50,954 nucleotides of DNA, taken from Betaproteobacteria bacterium. GTDB lineage: Bacteria > Pseudomonadota > Gammaproteobacteria > Burkholderiales > SG8-39. Of the stretch, positions 13,545 to 22,487 are shown in pieces. The stretch spans positions 1 through 50,954 of the forward strand of contig JACPYS010000060.1 of assembly GCA_016195915.1 (NCBI GenBank), given 5' to 3'. The stretch's first letter is position 1, and every line of letters starts with the position of its first letter. Under the pieces are notes generated by a model. That model made no database searches, was not told the origin of the DNA, and saw only the letters and a program-made list of their open reading frames with translations. Position numbers and translations under genes: made by a program.

Positions 13545-15695
13545 ATGAGCAAGTCCAAACTCGCTGTTGCCGCAGTCATTGTCGCGCTGGTTGCCGGATT
13601 CTTCGCGCTGGACCTCGCACAGTACCTGCGGCTTGAATACTTCAGGCAGCAGCAGGCCGCGATCTACGCCTATTACAGCGCCAACCCACTGCGCAGCGTG
13701 GCCCTGTATTTTTTCGTGTACGTCGGGGTCACCGCGCTTTCGCTTCCGGGCGCCACGATCATGACGCTGGCCGGCGGGGCGATTTTCGGCCTGTTGTGGG
13801 GCACGGTGATCGTTTCGTTCGCATCGTCGCTCGGAGCGACGCTCGCTTTCCTCGCCAGCCGCTTTCTGTTGCGTGACTGGGTGCAGGAGCGGTTCGGCGC
13901 GAATCTGCGCGCGATCAATGCCGGAATCGAGAAGGAAGGCTGGCTCTATCTGTTCACTCTGCGCCTGGTGCCCGCATTTCCGTTCTTCGTGATCAACCTG
14001 CTCATGGGGCTGACGCCGCTGAAGACCTGGACCTTCTACTGGGTCAGCCAGCTTGGCATGTTCGCGGGTACCGTGGTGTACGTGAATGCCGGCACCGAGC
14101 TGGCGCGCATCGAATCGCTGCGCGGAATCCTCTCGCCCGGTCTGCTCGGGGCGTTCCTGCTGCTCGGGATTTTCCCGCTGATTGCGAAGAAGATCGTCGA
14201 TCTCGTCAGGGCGCGCCGCGTGTACGCGCGATGGACCCGACCAAGACGCTATGAGCGCAACCTGGTGGTGATCGGCGCAGGCTCGGGCGGCCTGGTCGCG
14301 GCGTACATCGCGGCGGCCGTCAAGGCCCGGGTGACCCTGGTTGAAAAGCACCGGATGGGGGGAGATTGCCTCAATACGGGCTGCGTTCCTTCCAAGGCGC
14401 TGATCCGTTCGGCAAGATTCCTCGCGCAGGCGAAACGCGCACGGGAACTCGGCATGAAGTCCGCCGCGGTCGAATTCGATTTCGCCGAGGTGATGGAGCG
14501 CGTGCAGCGCGTGGTGAAGACCATCGAGCCGCACGATTCGGTCGAGCGCTTCACGCAGCTCGGCGTGGAGTGCATCGCAGGCGAGGCGAAGATCGTGTCG
14601 CCGTGGGAAATCGAGGTGAAGACGGCGGATGGCGCGACCCGGCGCCTCACCACGCGGTCCATCGTCATCGCCGCTGGCGCGCGGCCATTCGTTCCGCCGA
14701 TTCCCGGCATCGAGAAGATGGGCTGCCTGACCTCGGACACCGTCTGGAACATCCGCAAGCTTCCGGCAAGGCTGGTGGTACTGGGCGGCGGGCCGATCGG
14801 CTCGGAACTCACGCAGGCTTTCTCGCGCCTGGGAGCGAAGGTCACGCAGGTCGAGATGCTGCCGAGAATCCTGATTCGCGAAGACCCGGAATTCTCCGCA
14901 ATGGTGATGCGGCAATTCCTCGCCGAAGGCGTCGATGTGCGCGTCAACCACAAGGCGAAGGAGTTCCGCGTCGAAGGCGGCCAGAAGGTGCTGATCTGCG
15001 ATTGCGACGGTCGCGACGTGCGGATCGAATTCGACGATCTCCTGTGCGCCGTCGGGCGCATTGCGAACACTACTGGTTACGGGCTCGAGGAACTGGGCAT
15101 CCCGACCACCCGGGCGCGGACGGTCGAAACCAACGAGTTCCTGCAGACGCCCTATCCGAACATCTACGCCTGCGGCGATGTGGCCGGACCGTACCAGTTT
15201 ACGCACACGGCTGCGCATCAGGCGTGGTACGCGTCGGTCAACGCGCTGTTCGGATCTTTGCGGAAGTTTCGCGCCGACTACTCGGTCATCCCCTGGGCGA
15301 CGTTCACCGACCCGGAAGTGGCGCGCGTGGGCCTGAACGAGACAGAGGCGAAGGAAAAGGGCATCGCATACGAGGTCTCGGTGTATGGCATCGACGAGCT
15401 GGATCGTGCGATTGCGGATGAAGAGGCGCATGGCACGGTCAAGGTGCTCACGGTGCCCGGGAAGGACCGCATCCTCGGTGTGACGATTGCCGGATCGCAC
15501 GCCGGCGATCTGATTGCTGAGTTTGTCGCTGCGATGCGACATGGTTTGGGATTGAACAAAATCCTTGGCACCATCCATATCTATCCCACGTTCGCCGAGG
15601 CGAACAAGTACGCCGCCGGAGTGTGGAAGAAGGCGCACGCGCCGCAGGCGCTGCTACGACGCGTGGGGCAGTTCCACGCCTGGATGAGAGGTTGA
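13545..15695 (+). CDS. Bifunctional TVP38/TMEM64 membrane protein and FAD-dependent disulfide oxidoreductase
   Basis: A 716-aa fusion. Residues 1-230 form a TVP38/TMEM64 (DedA-like) membrane domain with LSLPGATIMTLAGGAIFG and RLVPAFPFFVINLLMG. Residues 238-716 form a pyridine nucleotide-disulfide oxidoreductase, with FAD loop VVIGAGSGG, redox pair CLNTGC (Cys275, Cys280), NAD(P) loop VLGGGPIGSEL, and IYACGDVAG near the second FAD site. The C-terminal dimerisation region contains a histidine in TIHIYPTFAE. It resembles lipoamide dehydrogenase or mercuric reductase but lacks a HMA domain and a C-terminal CC. This fusion is known across proteobacteria; its substrate is not established. Confidence 0.88.
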   Translation: MSKSKLAVAAVIVALVAGFFALDLAQYLRLEYFRQQQAAIYAYYSANPLRSVALYFFVYVGVTALSLPGATIMTLAGGAIFGLLWGTVIVSFASSLGATLAFLASRFLLRDWVQERFGANLRAINAGIEKEGWLYLFTLRLVPAFPFFVINLLMGLTPLKTWTFYWVSQLGMFAGTVVYVNAGTELARIESLRGILSPGLLGAFLLLGIFPLIAKKIVDLVRARRVYARWTRPRRYERNLVVIGAGSGGLVAAYIAAAVKARVTLVEKHRMGGDCLNTGCVPSKALIRSARFLAQAKRARELGMKSAAVEFDFAEVMERVQRVVKTIEPHDSVERFTQLGVECIAGEAKIVSPWEIEVKTADGATRRLTTRSIVIAAGARPFVPPIPGIEKMGCLTSDTVWNIRKLPARLVVLGGGPIGSELTQAFSRLGAKVTQVEMLPRILIREDPEFSAMVMRQFLAEGVDVRVNHKAKEFRVEGGQKVLICDCDGRDVRIEFDDLLCAVGRIANTTGYGLEELGIPTTRARTVETNEFLQTPYPNIYACGDVAGPYQFTHTAAHQAWYASVNALFGSLRKFRADYSVIPWATFTDPEVARVGLNETEAKEKGIAYEVSVYGIDELDRAIADEEAHGTVKVLTVPGKDRILGVTIAGSHAGDLIAEFVAAMRHGLGLNKILGTIHIYPTFAEANKYAAGVWKKAHAPQALLRRVGQFHAWMRG

Positions 15696-15697
15696 AC

Positions 15698-16537
15698 ATG
15701 AACCGACTGATCGCGCTCCTGATTGCGTTGCTCGCCGCGCCTGCCGTTTCGCAATCGTCGGCGCAGGGCTTCGACCACAGCCATGCCACCTGGGACGCGC
15801 TTGTCAAGAAGCACGTGGTGCTTGTGCAAGGAGGCAAGGCCTCGCAGCTGCGCTATGCCGAGTTCGCGAAAGACCGTACCGCGCTCAAGGCCTACCTCGA
15901 TTCGCTTTCCGCGGTGAACCAGGCGGAGTTCAAGGCATGGAACAAGCCGCAGCAGATTGCGTTCCTCATCAACGCGTACAACGCTTTCACCGTTGAGAAG
16001 GTCCTTACCCGCTATCCGAACCTGAAATCGATTCGCGATTTCGGCAGCGTGTTCGGCAACCCGTGGAAGGACAAATTCTTCAAGCTGTTCGGCCAGGACG
16101 CCTTTCTCGACCAGATCGAGCACGAGACGCTGCGCAAACCCGGCGTCTACGACGAGCCACGTGTGCACTTCGCCGTGAACTGTGCCTCGGTCGGCTGCCC
16201 GATGCTGCGCGAGGAGGCGTATGTCGCGGACCGGCTGGAGCTGCAGCTCGACCAGCAGACGGCGCGCTTCCTGTCCGACCGGTCGCGCAATCGCTACAGT
16301 GCCGGGAACGCGCGGCTCGAGGTTTCCGAGATCTTCCGGTGGTTCAAGGAAGACTGGTCGAGCGGTTACCGGGGCTATGATGGAAGCGGCGCACCGGTCA
16401 CCTCCAGAGAGCAGTTTTTCGCTCGTCATGCCAGGCTGCTGACGGACAATCCCGAGCACCAGAAGATCGTCGCCGAGGGCAAGGCACCGATAGCGCACCT
16501 CGATTACGACTGGAGCCTGAACGACGTGCGGAAGTGA
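15698..16537 (+). CDS. DUF547 secreted protein
   Basis: A 279-aa protein starting 3 bases after the previous stop. The N-terminus (MNRLIALLIALLAAPAVSQS) is a signal peptide. The body matches DUF547, a papain-like-fold domain of unknown function, with IAFLINAYNAFTVEKVL, HFAVNCASVGCPML (holding the candidate catalytic Cys) and EIFRWFKEDW. It probably acts in the periplasm. DUF547 genes recur next to the TVP38/oxidoreductase fusion and ArsS-linked glycosyltransferases. I can give no reaction. Confidence 0.8.
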   Translation: MNRLIALLIALLAAPAVSQSSAQGFDHSHATWDALVKKHVVLVQGGKASQLRYAEFAKDRTALKAYLDSLSAVNQAEFKAWNKPQQIAFLINAYNAFTVEKVLTRYPNLKSIRDFGSVFGNPWKDKFFKLFGQDAFLDQIEHETLRKPGVYDEPRVHFAVNCASVGCPMLREEAYVADRLELQLDQQTARFLSDRSRNRYSAGNARLEVSEIFRWFKEDWSSGYRGYDGSGAPVTSREQFFARHARLLTDNPEHQKIVAEGKAPIAHLDYDWSLNDVRK

Positions 16538-16543
16538 CGCAGG

Positions 16544-17221
16544 ATGCGGCTGACGATCGTCATCCCGGTGCTCGACGAGGCCGAAGGCATCGAGGACCAC
16601 CTGCGTGCGCTGGCGCCGCTGCGCGCGCGCGGCGCCGAAGTGATCGTCGTCGACGGCGGCAGCGCGGATGACACGGCGCGGCTCGCTGCGCCGTTTGCAG
16701 ACCGGTTGTTCGAGGCCCCGCAAGGCCGTGCCGCGCAGCTGAACGCTGGCGCGCGCGCTGCGCGCGGCGACGCGTTGCTGTTTCTTCATGCCGACACGTT
16801 TCTTCCGGAATCGGCGGACCGGCTGGTGTTGCAGGGGCTCGAACACGCACGCTGGGGCCGCTTCGACGTGCGCATCGCATCGCGCCATCGACTGCTTGCG
16901 GTGGTGGCGCGCATGATGAATCTGCGTTCGCGCCTCACCGGCATCGCGACCGGCGACCAGGCGATATTCGTGCGCCGCTCGGCATTCGAGGAAGCCGGCG
17001 GTTTTCCGCAGCTCCCGCTGATGGAAGACATCGCTTTCAGCTCGCGACTCAAGCGCGTCGGACGGCCTGCCTGCCTGCGCGAGCGCGTTGTCACCTCCGG
17101 CCGGCGCTGGGAGCGCCGCGGCGCGGTGCGCACCATCGTCCTCATGTGGCGGCTGCGCTTCGCGTACTGGTTGGGCGCGGATCCTGTGGAACTCGCTCGT
17201 CGTTACGACGAGCCGGCGTGA
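16544..17221 (+). CDS. GT2-family glycosyltransferase, TIGR04283 (ArsS-associated)
   Basis: A 225-aa GT-A glycosyltransferase. TIVIPVLDEAEGIEDHLRAL begins the nucleotide-sugar fold. IVVDGGSADDTAR and FLHADTFLP contain the Asp residues that bind donor and metal, and GDQAIFVRRSAFEEAGGFP precedes the catalytic acidic motif PLMEDIAFSSRL. It matches TIGR04283, described as linked to radical SAM/seleno-domain and arsenosugar loci. It probably transfers a sugar to an intermediate made with ArsS. Its stop overlaps the start of the next gene. Confidence 0.85.
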   Translation: MRLTIVIPVLDEAEGIEDHLRALAPLRARGAEVIVVDGGSADDTARLAAPFADRLFEAPQGRAAQLNAGARAARGDALLFLHADTFLPESADRLVLQGLEHARWGRFDVRIASRHRLLAVVARMMNLRSRLTGIATGDQAIFVRRSAFEEAGGFPQLPLMEDIAFSSRLKRVGRPACLRERVVTSGRRWERRGAVRTIVLMWRLRFAYWLGADPVELARRYDEPA

Positions 17222-17847
17222 ATGCGACCCTCGTCATCGTATTCGCACGGCCGCCGCTTCCCGGGCGGGTAAAAACGCGACTCATTCCGGCGCTGGGTGC
17301 GGCGGGCGCTGCGCGCCTGCAGGCGCGGCTGATTGATCGAGCGCTGAATACTGCACGCAACGCGCACCCGGCTTGCGTCGAGTTGCACGGTGCGGGCGTC
17401 AGGGGAAGCTCCCGGCTGCGTGCGCTCGCGCGGCGCCATTCGGTCCGGCTGATTGCGCAGGCGAGCGGCGATCTCGGACGGCGCATGGCGCTCGCGATCG
17501 AGCGGGGGCTGCGCCGCTCCCGGCGTGTCGTGCTGATCGGAAGCGACTGTCCCGTGCTGCGTCCGGGCGATCTGCGGCGCGCCGCATCCCGGCTTGCAGG
17601 CGGGTACGATGCTGTGTTCGCTCCCGCCGAGGACGGCGGCTACACTCTGGTCGCGATGCGGCGCGCATCCCGTCAGGTGTTCGATTCGATCGAGTGGAGC
17701 GGTCCCGTCGTCATGAGCGCAACGCGTACGCGTCTCGCGGAACTTGGCTGGCGCTGGAGCGAACTCCCGCCGGGCTGGGACATCGATCGCCCGGAGGACT
17801 ATCGGCGCTTGACCGCTTCCGGCCTGTTGATGCGGCGCGGCGCATGA
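17218..17847 (+). CDS. DUF2064/TIGR04282 glycosyltransferase-like protein (ArsS-associated)
   Basis: A 209-aa protein of the CobY/GlmU-like nucleotidyl/GT-A fold. The N-terminus VIVFARPPLPGRVKTRLIP is the family signature. VVLIGSDCPVLRPGDLRRA and FAPAEDGGYTLVAMRR carry the donor-binding Asp residues, followed by WSGPVVMSATRTRL and PPGWDIDRPEDY near the end. The start is GTG 17218, overlapping the previous TGA as GTGA, which implies coupling. TIGR04282 and TIGR04283 proteins occur together at ArsS loci. Confidence 0.85.
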   Translation: MNATLVIVFARPPLPGRVKTRLIPALGAAGAARLQARLIDRALNTARNAHPACVELHGAGVRGSSRLRALARRHSVRLIAQASGDLGRRMALAIERGLRRSRRVVLIGSDCPVLRPGDLRRAASRLAGGYDAVFAPAEDGGYTLVAMRRASRQVFDSIEWSGPVVMSATRTRLAELGWRWSELPPGWDIDRPEDYRRLTASGLLMRRGA

Positions 17848-18608
17848 ATCGCCGTGCGTTTCTCAAGTATTTCGGCGCAGGGCTGTGGATACCGGGCTTG
17901 GCCTGGGCGCAGTCCAGCGTCGATGTCGCACGCTTCTCGGATCTGCGCGCCGGAGATCCGCTGCCGGGGTGGCTCGCGCCTTACGTGTTCGAGAACCAGC
18001 CCAGGCACACGCAATTTTCGCTGGTGGAGGACGAGGGGCGCGTCGTGCTGCGTGCCGAGGCGCGTGCTTCGACCTCGGGCCTGATCCGCGAGATGCACGT
18101 GGACCCGAAGGCATACCCGATCCTCGCCTGGCGCTGGAAGGTGATGAACCTGATCGCCAAATCGGACCTGGCGACGAAGGCGGGAGATGACTTCCCGGCA
18201 CGGCTCTACGTCACCTTCGACCTCGATCCAGACGCGCTGCCCGCCGGCCAACGCCTGAAGCTGCGAATCGGGCGTTATATCTACGGATCCAGGCTGCCGC
18301 TCGCCGCGCTGTGCTATGTCTGGGACGCGAGGGCCCCGGTGGAAACGATCGTGCCCAATGCCTATACCGACCGCGTGCGCATGGTGGTGGTGGATAGCGG
18401 CCCTGTCCGCCTCGGACGCTGGGTCGAGCATGAGCGCAACCTGCTCGACGACTACCGGAAGGCGTTCGGCGTCGATCCTGGAGCGGTGAACGGCGTGGTG
18501 TTCTCCAGCGACACCGACAATACCGGAGAGGATGCCGTCGCCTTTTTCGGCGATACCTGGTTCGTCCCGCGCCCATCTATTGGCAGAAAACGAAACGAGA
18601 AGCCGTGA
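17844..18608 (+). CDS. DUF3047 protein with Tat-like signal peptide
   Basis: A 254-aa protein starting inside the previous stop codon (ATGA). The N-terminus NRRAFLKYFGAGLWIPGLAWA has the twin-arginine pattern RRxFLK and a signal-peptide core. The mature part matches DUF3047 (WRWKVMN, DDFPARLYVTFDLD, VFSSDTDNTGEDAVAFFGD) and resembles beta-sandwich carbohydrate-binding folds. Tat export implies folding, perhaps with a cofactor, before export. Its role in the preceding cluster is unknown. About 65 bp without features separate it from tctB. Confidence 0.8.
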   Translation: MNRRAFLKYFGAGLWIPGLAWAQSSVDVARFSDLRAGDPLPGWLAPYVFENQPRHTQFSLVEDEGRVVLRAEARASTSGLIREMHVDPKAYPILAWRWKVMNLIAKSDLATKAGDDFPARLYVTFDLDPDALPAGQRLKLRIGRYIYGSRLPLAALCYVWDARAPVETIVPNAYTDRVRMVVVDSGPVRLGRWVEHERNLLDDYRKAFGVDPGAVNGVVFSSDTDNTGEDAVAFFGDTWFVPRPSIGRKRNEKP

Positions 18609-18674
18609 TACACTTTTGACGGATACAGGGCCGCGCGGAGCGGCGCTTCGATCAGCCGGGGTGGGGGAGAGAAA

Positions 18675-19184
18675 ATGAGAATCAAGAGTCCAAGAGACTT
18701 CTGGGCGGGGCTGATGTTCATCGGGTTCGGTCTGGGCTTCCTGTTCATCGCCGTCGGCCCGCCAGCGTTCCTCGTAGAGCTGGCCAAGCAGTTCGACTAC
18801 AAGTTCGAGTACGGGTACCAAATGGGCACCGCGGTGCGCATGGGGCCGGCATATTTTCCGACCGTGCTGGGCGGCATGCTGGCCGCGCTCGGGTTGTTTG
18901 TACTGATCGAGTCGCTGGCGATCGAGGGAGAAAAGGTGGCGCGCTTCTACTTCCGGCCGTTGCTGTTCATCGTCGCTGCCAACCTCGCGTTTGCCTACCT
19001 GCTGAAACCTCTCGGCGTGATGCTGTCGATCGCCGTACTGGTCTTCATCAGCGCGTACGGCGGCCACGAGTTCAAATGGAAGGAAGTGGCGCTCCTCGCG
19101 ATCGCCATGATGATCATGTCGGTGCTGGTATTCGTGAAAGGGCTGACGCTGCCTTTCCCGATCTGGCCGGCGTTCATGGAATAA
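18675..19184 (+). CDS. tctB: Tripartite tricarboxylate transporter, small membrane subunit TctB
   Basis: A 169-aa membrane protein with four predicted helices and the TctB family layout: an N-terminal helix after KSPRDFWAGLMFIGFGL, MGPAYFPTVLGGMLAALGL, and two helices near the C-terminus. It forms the transporter with TctA and takes solutes delivered by a TctC periplasmic protein. GGGGGAG lies before the ATG. The order here is B-A-C. The substrate is not predictable, as the family takes citrate, terephthalate and other carboxylates. Confidence 0.9.
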   Translation: MRIKSPRDFWAGLMFIGFGLGFLFIAVGPPAFLVELAKQFDYKFEYGYQMGTAVRMGPAYFPTVLGGMLAALGLFVLIESLAIEGEKVARFYFRPLLFIVAANLAFAYLLKPLGVMLSIAVLVFISAYGGHEFKWKEVALLAIAMMIMSVLVFVKGLTLPFPIWPAFME

Positions 19185-19193
19185 GGGGGCGCG

Positions 19194-20699
19194 ATGGACC
19201 TGATCAACAACCTGATGCTGGGCTTCACCGTAGCGCTTTCGCCGTTCAACATGCTGATGTGCCTGGTCGGCGTTTTTCTCGGCACGCTGATCGGCGTACT
19301 CCCCGGCGTCGGCCCGGTCGCGACCATCGCGATGCTGCTGCCGGTGACCTTCAACCTCTCGCCGATCGCGGCGCTGATCATGCTAGCCGGTATCTATTAT
19401 GGGGCGCAGTACGGTGGCTCGACGACCGCGATCCTCGTGAATATTCCCGGCGAGTCTTCCTCGGTTGTCACCTGCCTGGATGGTTACCAGATGGCGCGGC
19501 AAGGGCGTGCCGGGCCTGCGCTGGCGGTAGCGGCGCTGGCATCGTTTTTCGCCGGCTGTGTGTCCACGTTGATCGTCGCCGCGTTTGCGCCTCCGCTCGC
19601 CGAAGTTGCATTGAAATTCGGTCCCTCAGAGTACTTCTCATTGATGGTGCTTGGACTGGTGTCCGCGGTGGTGCTTGCGCACGGCTCCATACTCAAGGCG
19701 ATTGCGATGGTGATCCTCGGATTGCTGCTCGGCCTGGTGGGCACCGACGTCAACTCGGGAGTACTGCGTTACGCTTTCGGCATTTCCGAACTTTCCGACG
19801 GCATCGGCTTCGTGACCGTGGCGATGGGCATGTTCGGCCTCGCGGAGATCGTCATGAACCTCGAGCACACCGGCGAGGTGCGCGAGGTGTTCACCGACAA
19901 GAAACTGCACCTCTGGCCATCGAAGGAGGACTTCAGGCGGTCGATCGCCCCGACGCTGCGTGGTACTTTCCTCGGTTCGGCGCTCGGTATCCTGCCGGGC
20001 GGTGGAGCGCTGCTCGCTTCGTTCGGCGCCTATACGCTCGAGAAGAAGGTATCCAAGTACAAGCACGAATTCGGCAAGGGCGCGGTCGAGGGCGTTGCCG
20101 CGCCCGAGTCGGCAAACAATGCCGGCGCGCAGACCAGTTTCATCCCGCTTCTCACGCTCGGCATTCCGTCCAACGCGGTGATGGCGCTGATGATTGGTGC
20201 GATGATGATCCAGGGCATCGCGCCGGGTCCGCAGGTAATGACCGAAAAACCACAGCTGTTCTGGGGCATGATCGCCTCAATGTGGGTCGGCAACCTGATG
20301 CTGATCATATTGAACCTGCCCTTGATCGGCATGTGGGTCAAGCTGCTCACGGTGCCCTATCGCGTCCTCTACCCTTCGATTCTGGTATTCATGGTGATCG
20401 GCGTGTACAGCCTGTCGAACAACCCGTTCGACTGCTTCCTGATGGCGCTGTTCGGCGTGTTCGGCTACATCTGCGTCAAACTCGAGTGCGAACCGGCACC
20501 GCTGATCCTCGGGTTCATTCTCGGGCCATTGATGGAAGAGAACCTGCGCCGGGCGATGCTGCTCTCGCGCGGCGACCCCCTGGTATTCTTCCAGAAGCCG
20601 ATCTCGGCGGGGTTCCTGATCGCGGCGATGATCCTGCTGGTGATCATCGCGCTGCCGGCGATCCGCAAGAAGCGCGAGGAGGCGTTCGTCGAAGCGTAG
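19194..20699 (+). CDS. tctA: Tripartite tricarboxylate transporter, large membrane subunit TctA
   Basis: A 501-aa permease with about twelve helices and the TctA motifs GTLIGVLPGVGPVATIAMLL, YYGAQYGGSTTAILVNIPGE and the related internal repeat GSALGILPGGGALLASFGAY. It forms the sodium- or proton-coupled channel of the TTT system. It starts 9 bases after tctB and ends 2 bases before tctC. Confidence 0.95.
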   Translation: MDLINNLMLGFTVALSPFNMLMCLVGVFLGTLIGVLPGVGPVATIAMLLPVTFNLSPIAALIMLAGIYYGAQYGGSTTAILVNIPGESSSVVTCLDGYQMARQGRAGPALAVAALASFFAGCVSTLIVAAFAPPLAEVALKFGPSEYFSLMVLGLVSAVVLAHGSILKAIAMVILGLLLGLVGTDVNSGVLRYAFGISELSDGIGFVTVAMGMFGLAEIVMNLEHTGEVREVFTDKKLHLWPSKEDFRRSIAPTLRGTFLGSALGILPGGGALLASFGAYTLEKKVSKYKHEFGKGAVEGVAAPESANNAGAQTSFIPLLTLGIPSNAVMALMIGAMMIQGIAPGPQVMTEKPQLFWGMIASMWVGNLMLIILNLPLIGMWVKLLTVPYRVLYPSILVFMVIGVYSLSNNPFDCFLMALFGVFGYICVKLECEPAPLILGFILGPLMEENLRRAMLLSRGDPLVFFQKPISAGFLIAAMILLVIIALPAIRKKREEAFVEA

Positions 20700-20701
20700 G
20701 C

Positions 20702-21664
20702 ATGAGACGTCTGCTCGCCGCGGCAGCGCTGCTTGCTGCCGCGCAAGCGCCGTTTGCACAAACGTGGCCGTCCAAGCCAGTCAAGCTCGTTGCACCCTAC
20801 GCAGCTGGCGGCCCGGTAGACGTTTCCGCGCGCATTCTTGCCGCAAGATTGCAGGAATCGCTCGGACAACCGGTTGTGGTGGAAAACAAGCCCGGTGCCG
20901 GCGGCAACCTCGGCGCGTATTTCGTCGCCAAGAGCGCCCCCGACGGTTACACGCTGGTGATGGGTGCGATCGCGACGCACGCGATCAATCCGTCGCTGAT
21001 GGCCAACGTCCCCTACGATCCCATCAAGGATTTCCGCCACGTGGCACTGGTGGTACAGGTGCCGAATGTGCTCGTGATCAACGCCGACGTGCCTGCGAGG
21101 ACCGTGAAGGAATTGATTGCCTACGCCAGGGAACGGCCGGGCAGGCTCGATTTTGCCTCCGGTTCGACGGGGTCCACCGGACACCTGGCGGGCGAGTTGT
21201 TCAAGACCATGACCGGTACCTACATGGTTCACATTCCCTACAAGGGCTCGGCGCCGGCGGTCACGGACCTGCTTGCGGGCCGGGTGCACCTGATGTTCGA
21301 CAATCTCGCGAGCGCGCTGCCCAATATCAAGGCAGCAAAGCTGCGGGCGCTGGCGGTCACCACCACGCTGCGTTCGTCGTTTCTCCCCGATTTGCCGACG
21401 CTCGATGAATCCGGACTCAAGGGCTTCGACATGACCACCTGGTGGGGCGTGATGGCCCCGGGAAAAACGCCCCAGGCAGTGGTCGAGCGCCTGAACGCGG
21501 AAATCTTCAGGGCGATCGAGGCACCCGAGGTCAAGGAGCGCCTGCGCGCGATGGGCTCCGAGCCGGGCGCGGTCCGTACCCCGGAGCAATTTACCGCGTT
21601 CGTGGGTGCGGAGCGGGCGCTCTACGCGAGGCTGGTCAGGCAATCCGGGGCGAAACCGGACTGA
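20702..21664 (+). CDS. tctC: Tripartite tricarboxylate transporter substrate-binding protein (Bug/TctC)
   Basis: A 320-aa periplasmic binding protein. Signal peptide is MRRLLAAAALLAAAQAPFAQ, then the family start WPSKPVKLVAPYAAGGPVD. VVENKPGAGGNLGAYFVAK, DGYTLVMGAIATHAINP and YKGSAPAVTDLLAGRV are typical Bug/TctC segments. It would pass a carboxylate to the TctA/TctB pair encoded just upstream. Many Burkholderiales carry large numbers of such genes. Confidence 0.95.
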   Translation: MRRLLAAAALLAAAQAPFAQTWPSKPVKLVAPYAAGGPVDVSARILAARLQESLGQPVVVENKPGAGGNLGAYFVAKSAPDGYTLVMGAIATHAINPSLMANVPYDPIKDFRHVALVVQVPNVLVINADVPARTVKELIAYARERPGRLDFASGSTGSTGHLAGELFKTMTGTYMVHIPYKGSAPAVTDLLAGRVHLMFDNLASALPNIKAAKLRALAVTTTLRSSFLPDLPTLDESGLKGFDMTTWWGVMAPGKTPQAVVERLNAEIFRAIEAPEVKERLRAMGSEPGAVRTPEQFTAFVGAERALYARLVRQSGAKPD

Positions 21665-21675
21665 CGACCGCCGCT

Positions 21676-22059
21676 TCAGATCGCGGCGGTCGCCTGCACT
21701 TCGATCAGAAACTGTTCCTGCACCAGCCGGTCGACCACGAGCAGCGTGTTGGGCGGATATTTGCCGTCGGGAAACATCTTCGGGAATTCACGCTGCCGCC
21801 AGGCCATGAATTTCGCGATGTCCTGCGAATGCACAAGATAGGTGGTGAACTGCACCACGCTGCCCCAGCCGGCGCCCGCCGACCCGAGCGCCGTTTCGAT
21901 CTGCGCAAACGCACCGGCGCACTGCGTATCGAAATTCTCCCCCGCAGCGAGCATGCCCGCGATGAACAGAAATTCCGACGCCTTCACGCGCGTCATGTGG
22001 GAATACTGCCCCAGCGGTTGGCCGAGCGCTTCCACATTCTGAATCCTGATTTCGGCCAT
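21676..22059 (-). CDS. RidA/YjgF-family protein lacking the usual arginine
   Basis: A 127-aa protein of the Rid superfamily (FLFIAGMLAAGENFDTQCAG, VQFTTYLVHSQDIAKFMAWR). RidA proper removes reactive enamine/imine intermediates, and needs an arginine in the PxR context near the C-terminus. Here that segment reads YPPNTLLVVDRL, with Asn in place of Arg, so deaminase activity is doubtful and it probably belongs to another Rid subgroup. It lies 5 bases after the response-regulator gene on the minus strand. Confidence 0.8.
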   Translation of the reverse strand: MAEIRIQNVEALGQPLGQYSHMTRVKASEFLFIAGMLAAGENFDTQCAGAFAQIETALGSAGAGWGSVVQFTTYLVHSQDIAKFMAWRQREFPKMFPDGKYPPNTLLVVDRLVQEQFLIEVQATAAI

Positions 22060-22064
22060 CGCAT

Positions 22065-22487
22065 TTACTCCTTGGGGTGTTTGCGCGGGTGCTTGCGGCC
22101 GGCAATCGCCGCCTTCACCGTACTCACCAGCGACTTTCGATCGACGGGTTTGACGACATAGGCATTGGCGCCCGCGCGCTTGCAGCGCGCGACCGTTTCG
22201 TCGTCGCTCAGCACCGACACGATGATTACGGGCGTAGCCATGTTGGGCGAACTGGAACGAATCTCGCGCAGCACTTCATATCCGCCGATGCCCGGCATCA
22301 GGAGATCGAGCAGGATCGCATCGTAGGCGTAATTGCCTGCCAGGCGCAGCGCCTGCTCGCAGGTGCCCGCGAGGCTCACTTCCGCATTGACGTCGTTGCT
22401 CATGATGCGCGCGAGCAGCAGCCGCGTCGCCTCCTCGTCATCGACGATCAGCAGGCGATGGTGGGTCGGGGCGTCCGGAGAATTCAT
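22065..22487 (-). CDS. CheY-like single-domain response regulator
   Basis: A 140-aa receiver domain. The acidic pair is in LLIVDDEEATR, the phosphorylated Asp in YDAILLDLLMPGIGGYE, and the Lys in AYVVKPVDRKSL. There is no output domain, so it should signal through a partner. The start ATG overlaps the stop of the dehalogenase gene (22484-22487), implying one transcript with it. No histidine kinase is adjacent. Confidence 0.88.
   Translation of the reverse strand: MNSPDAPTHHRLLIVDDEEATRLLLARIMSNDVNAEVSLAGTCEQALRLAGNYAYDAILLDLLMPGIGGYEVLREIRSSSPNMATPVIIVSVLSDDETVARCKRAGANAYVVKPVDRKSLVSTVKAAIAGRKHPRKHPKE

Noticed and set aside
13035-15638. An 867-codon antisense frame opposite the TVP38/oxidoreductase gene, and similar long antisense frames elsewhere (for example 8340-10250 and 1436-2947).
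   Set aside because: These are by-products of high GC and biased codon use on the true strand; their products resemble no family.
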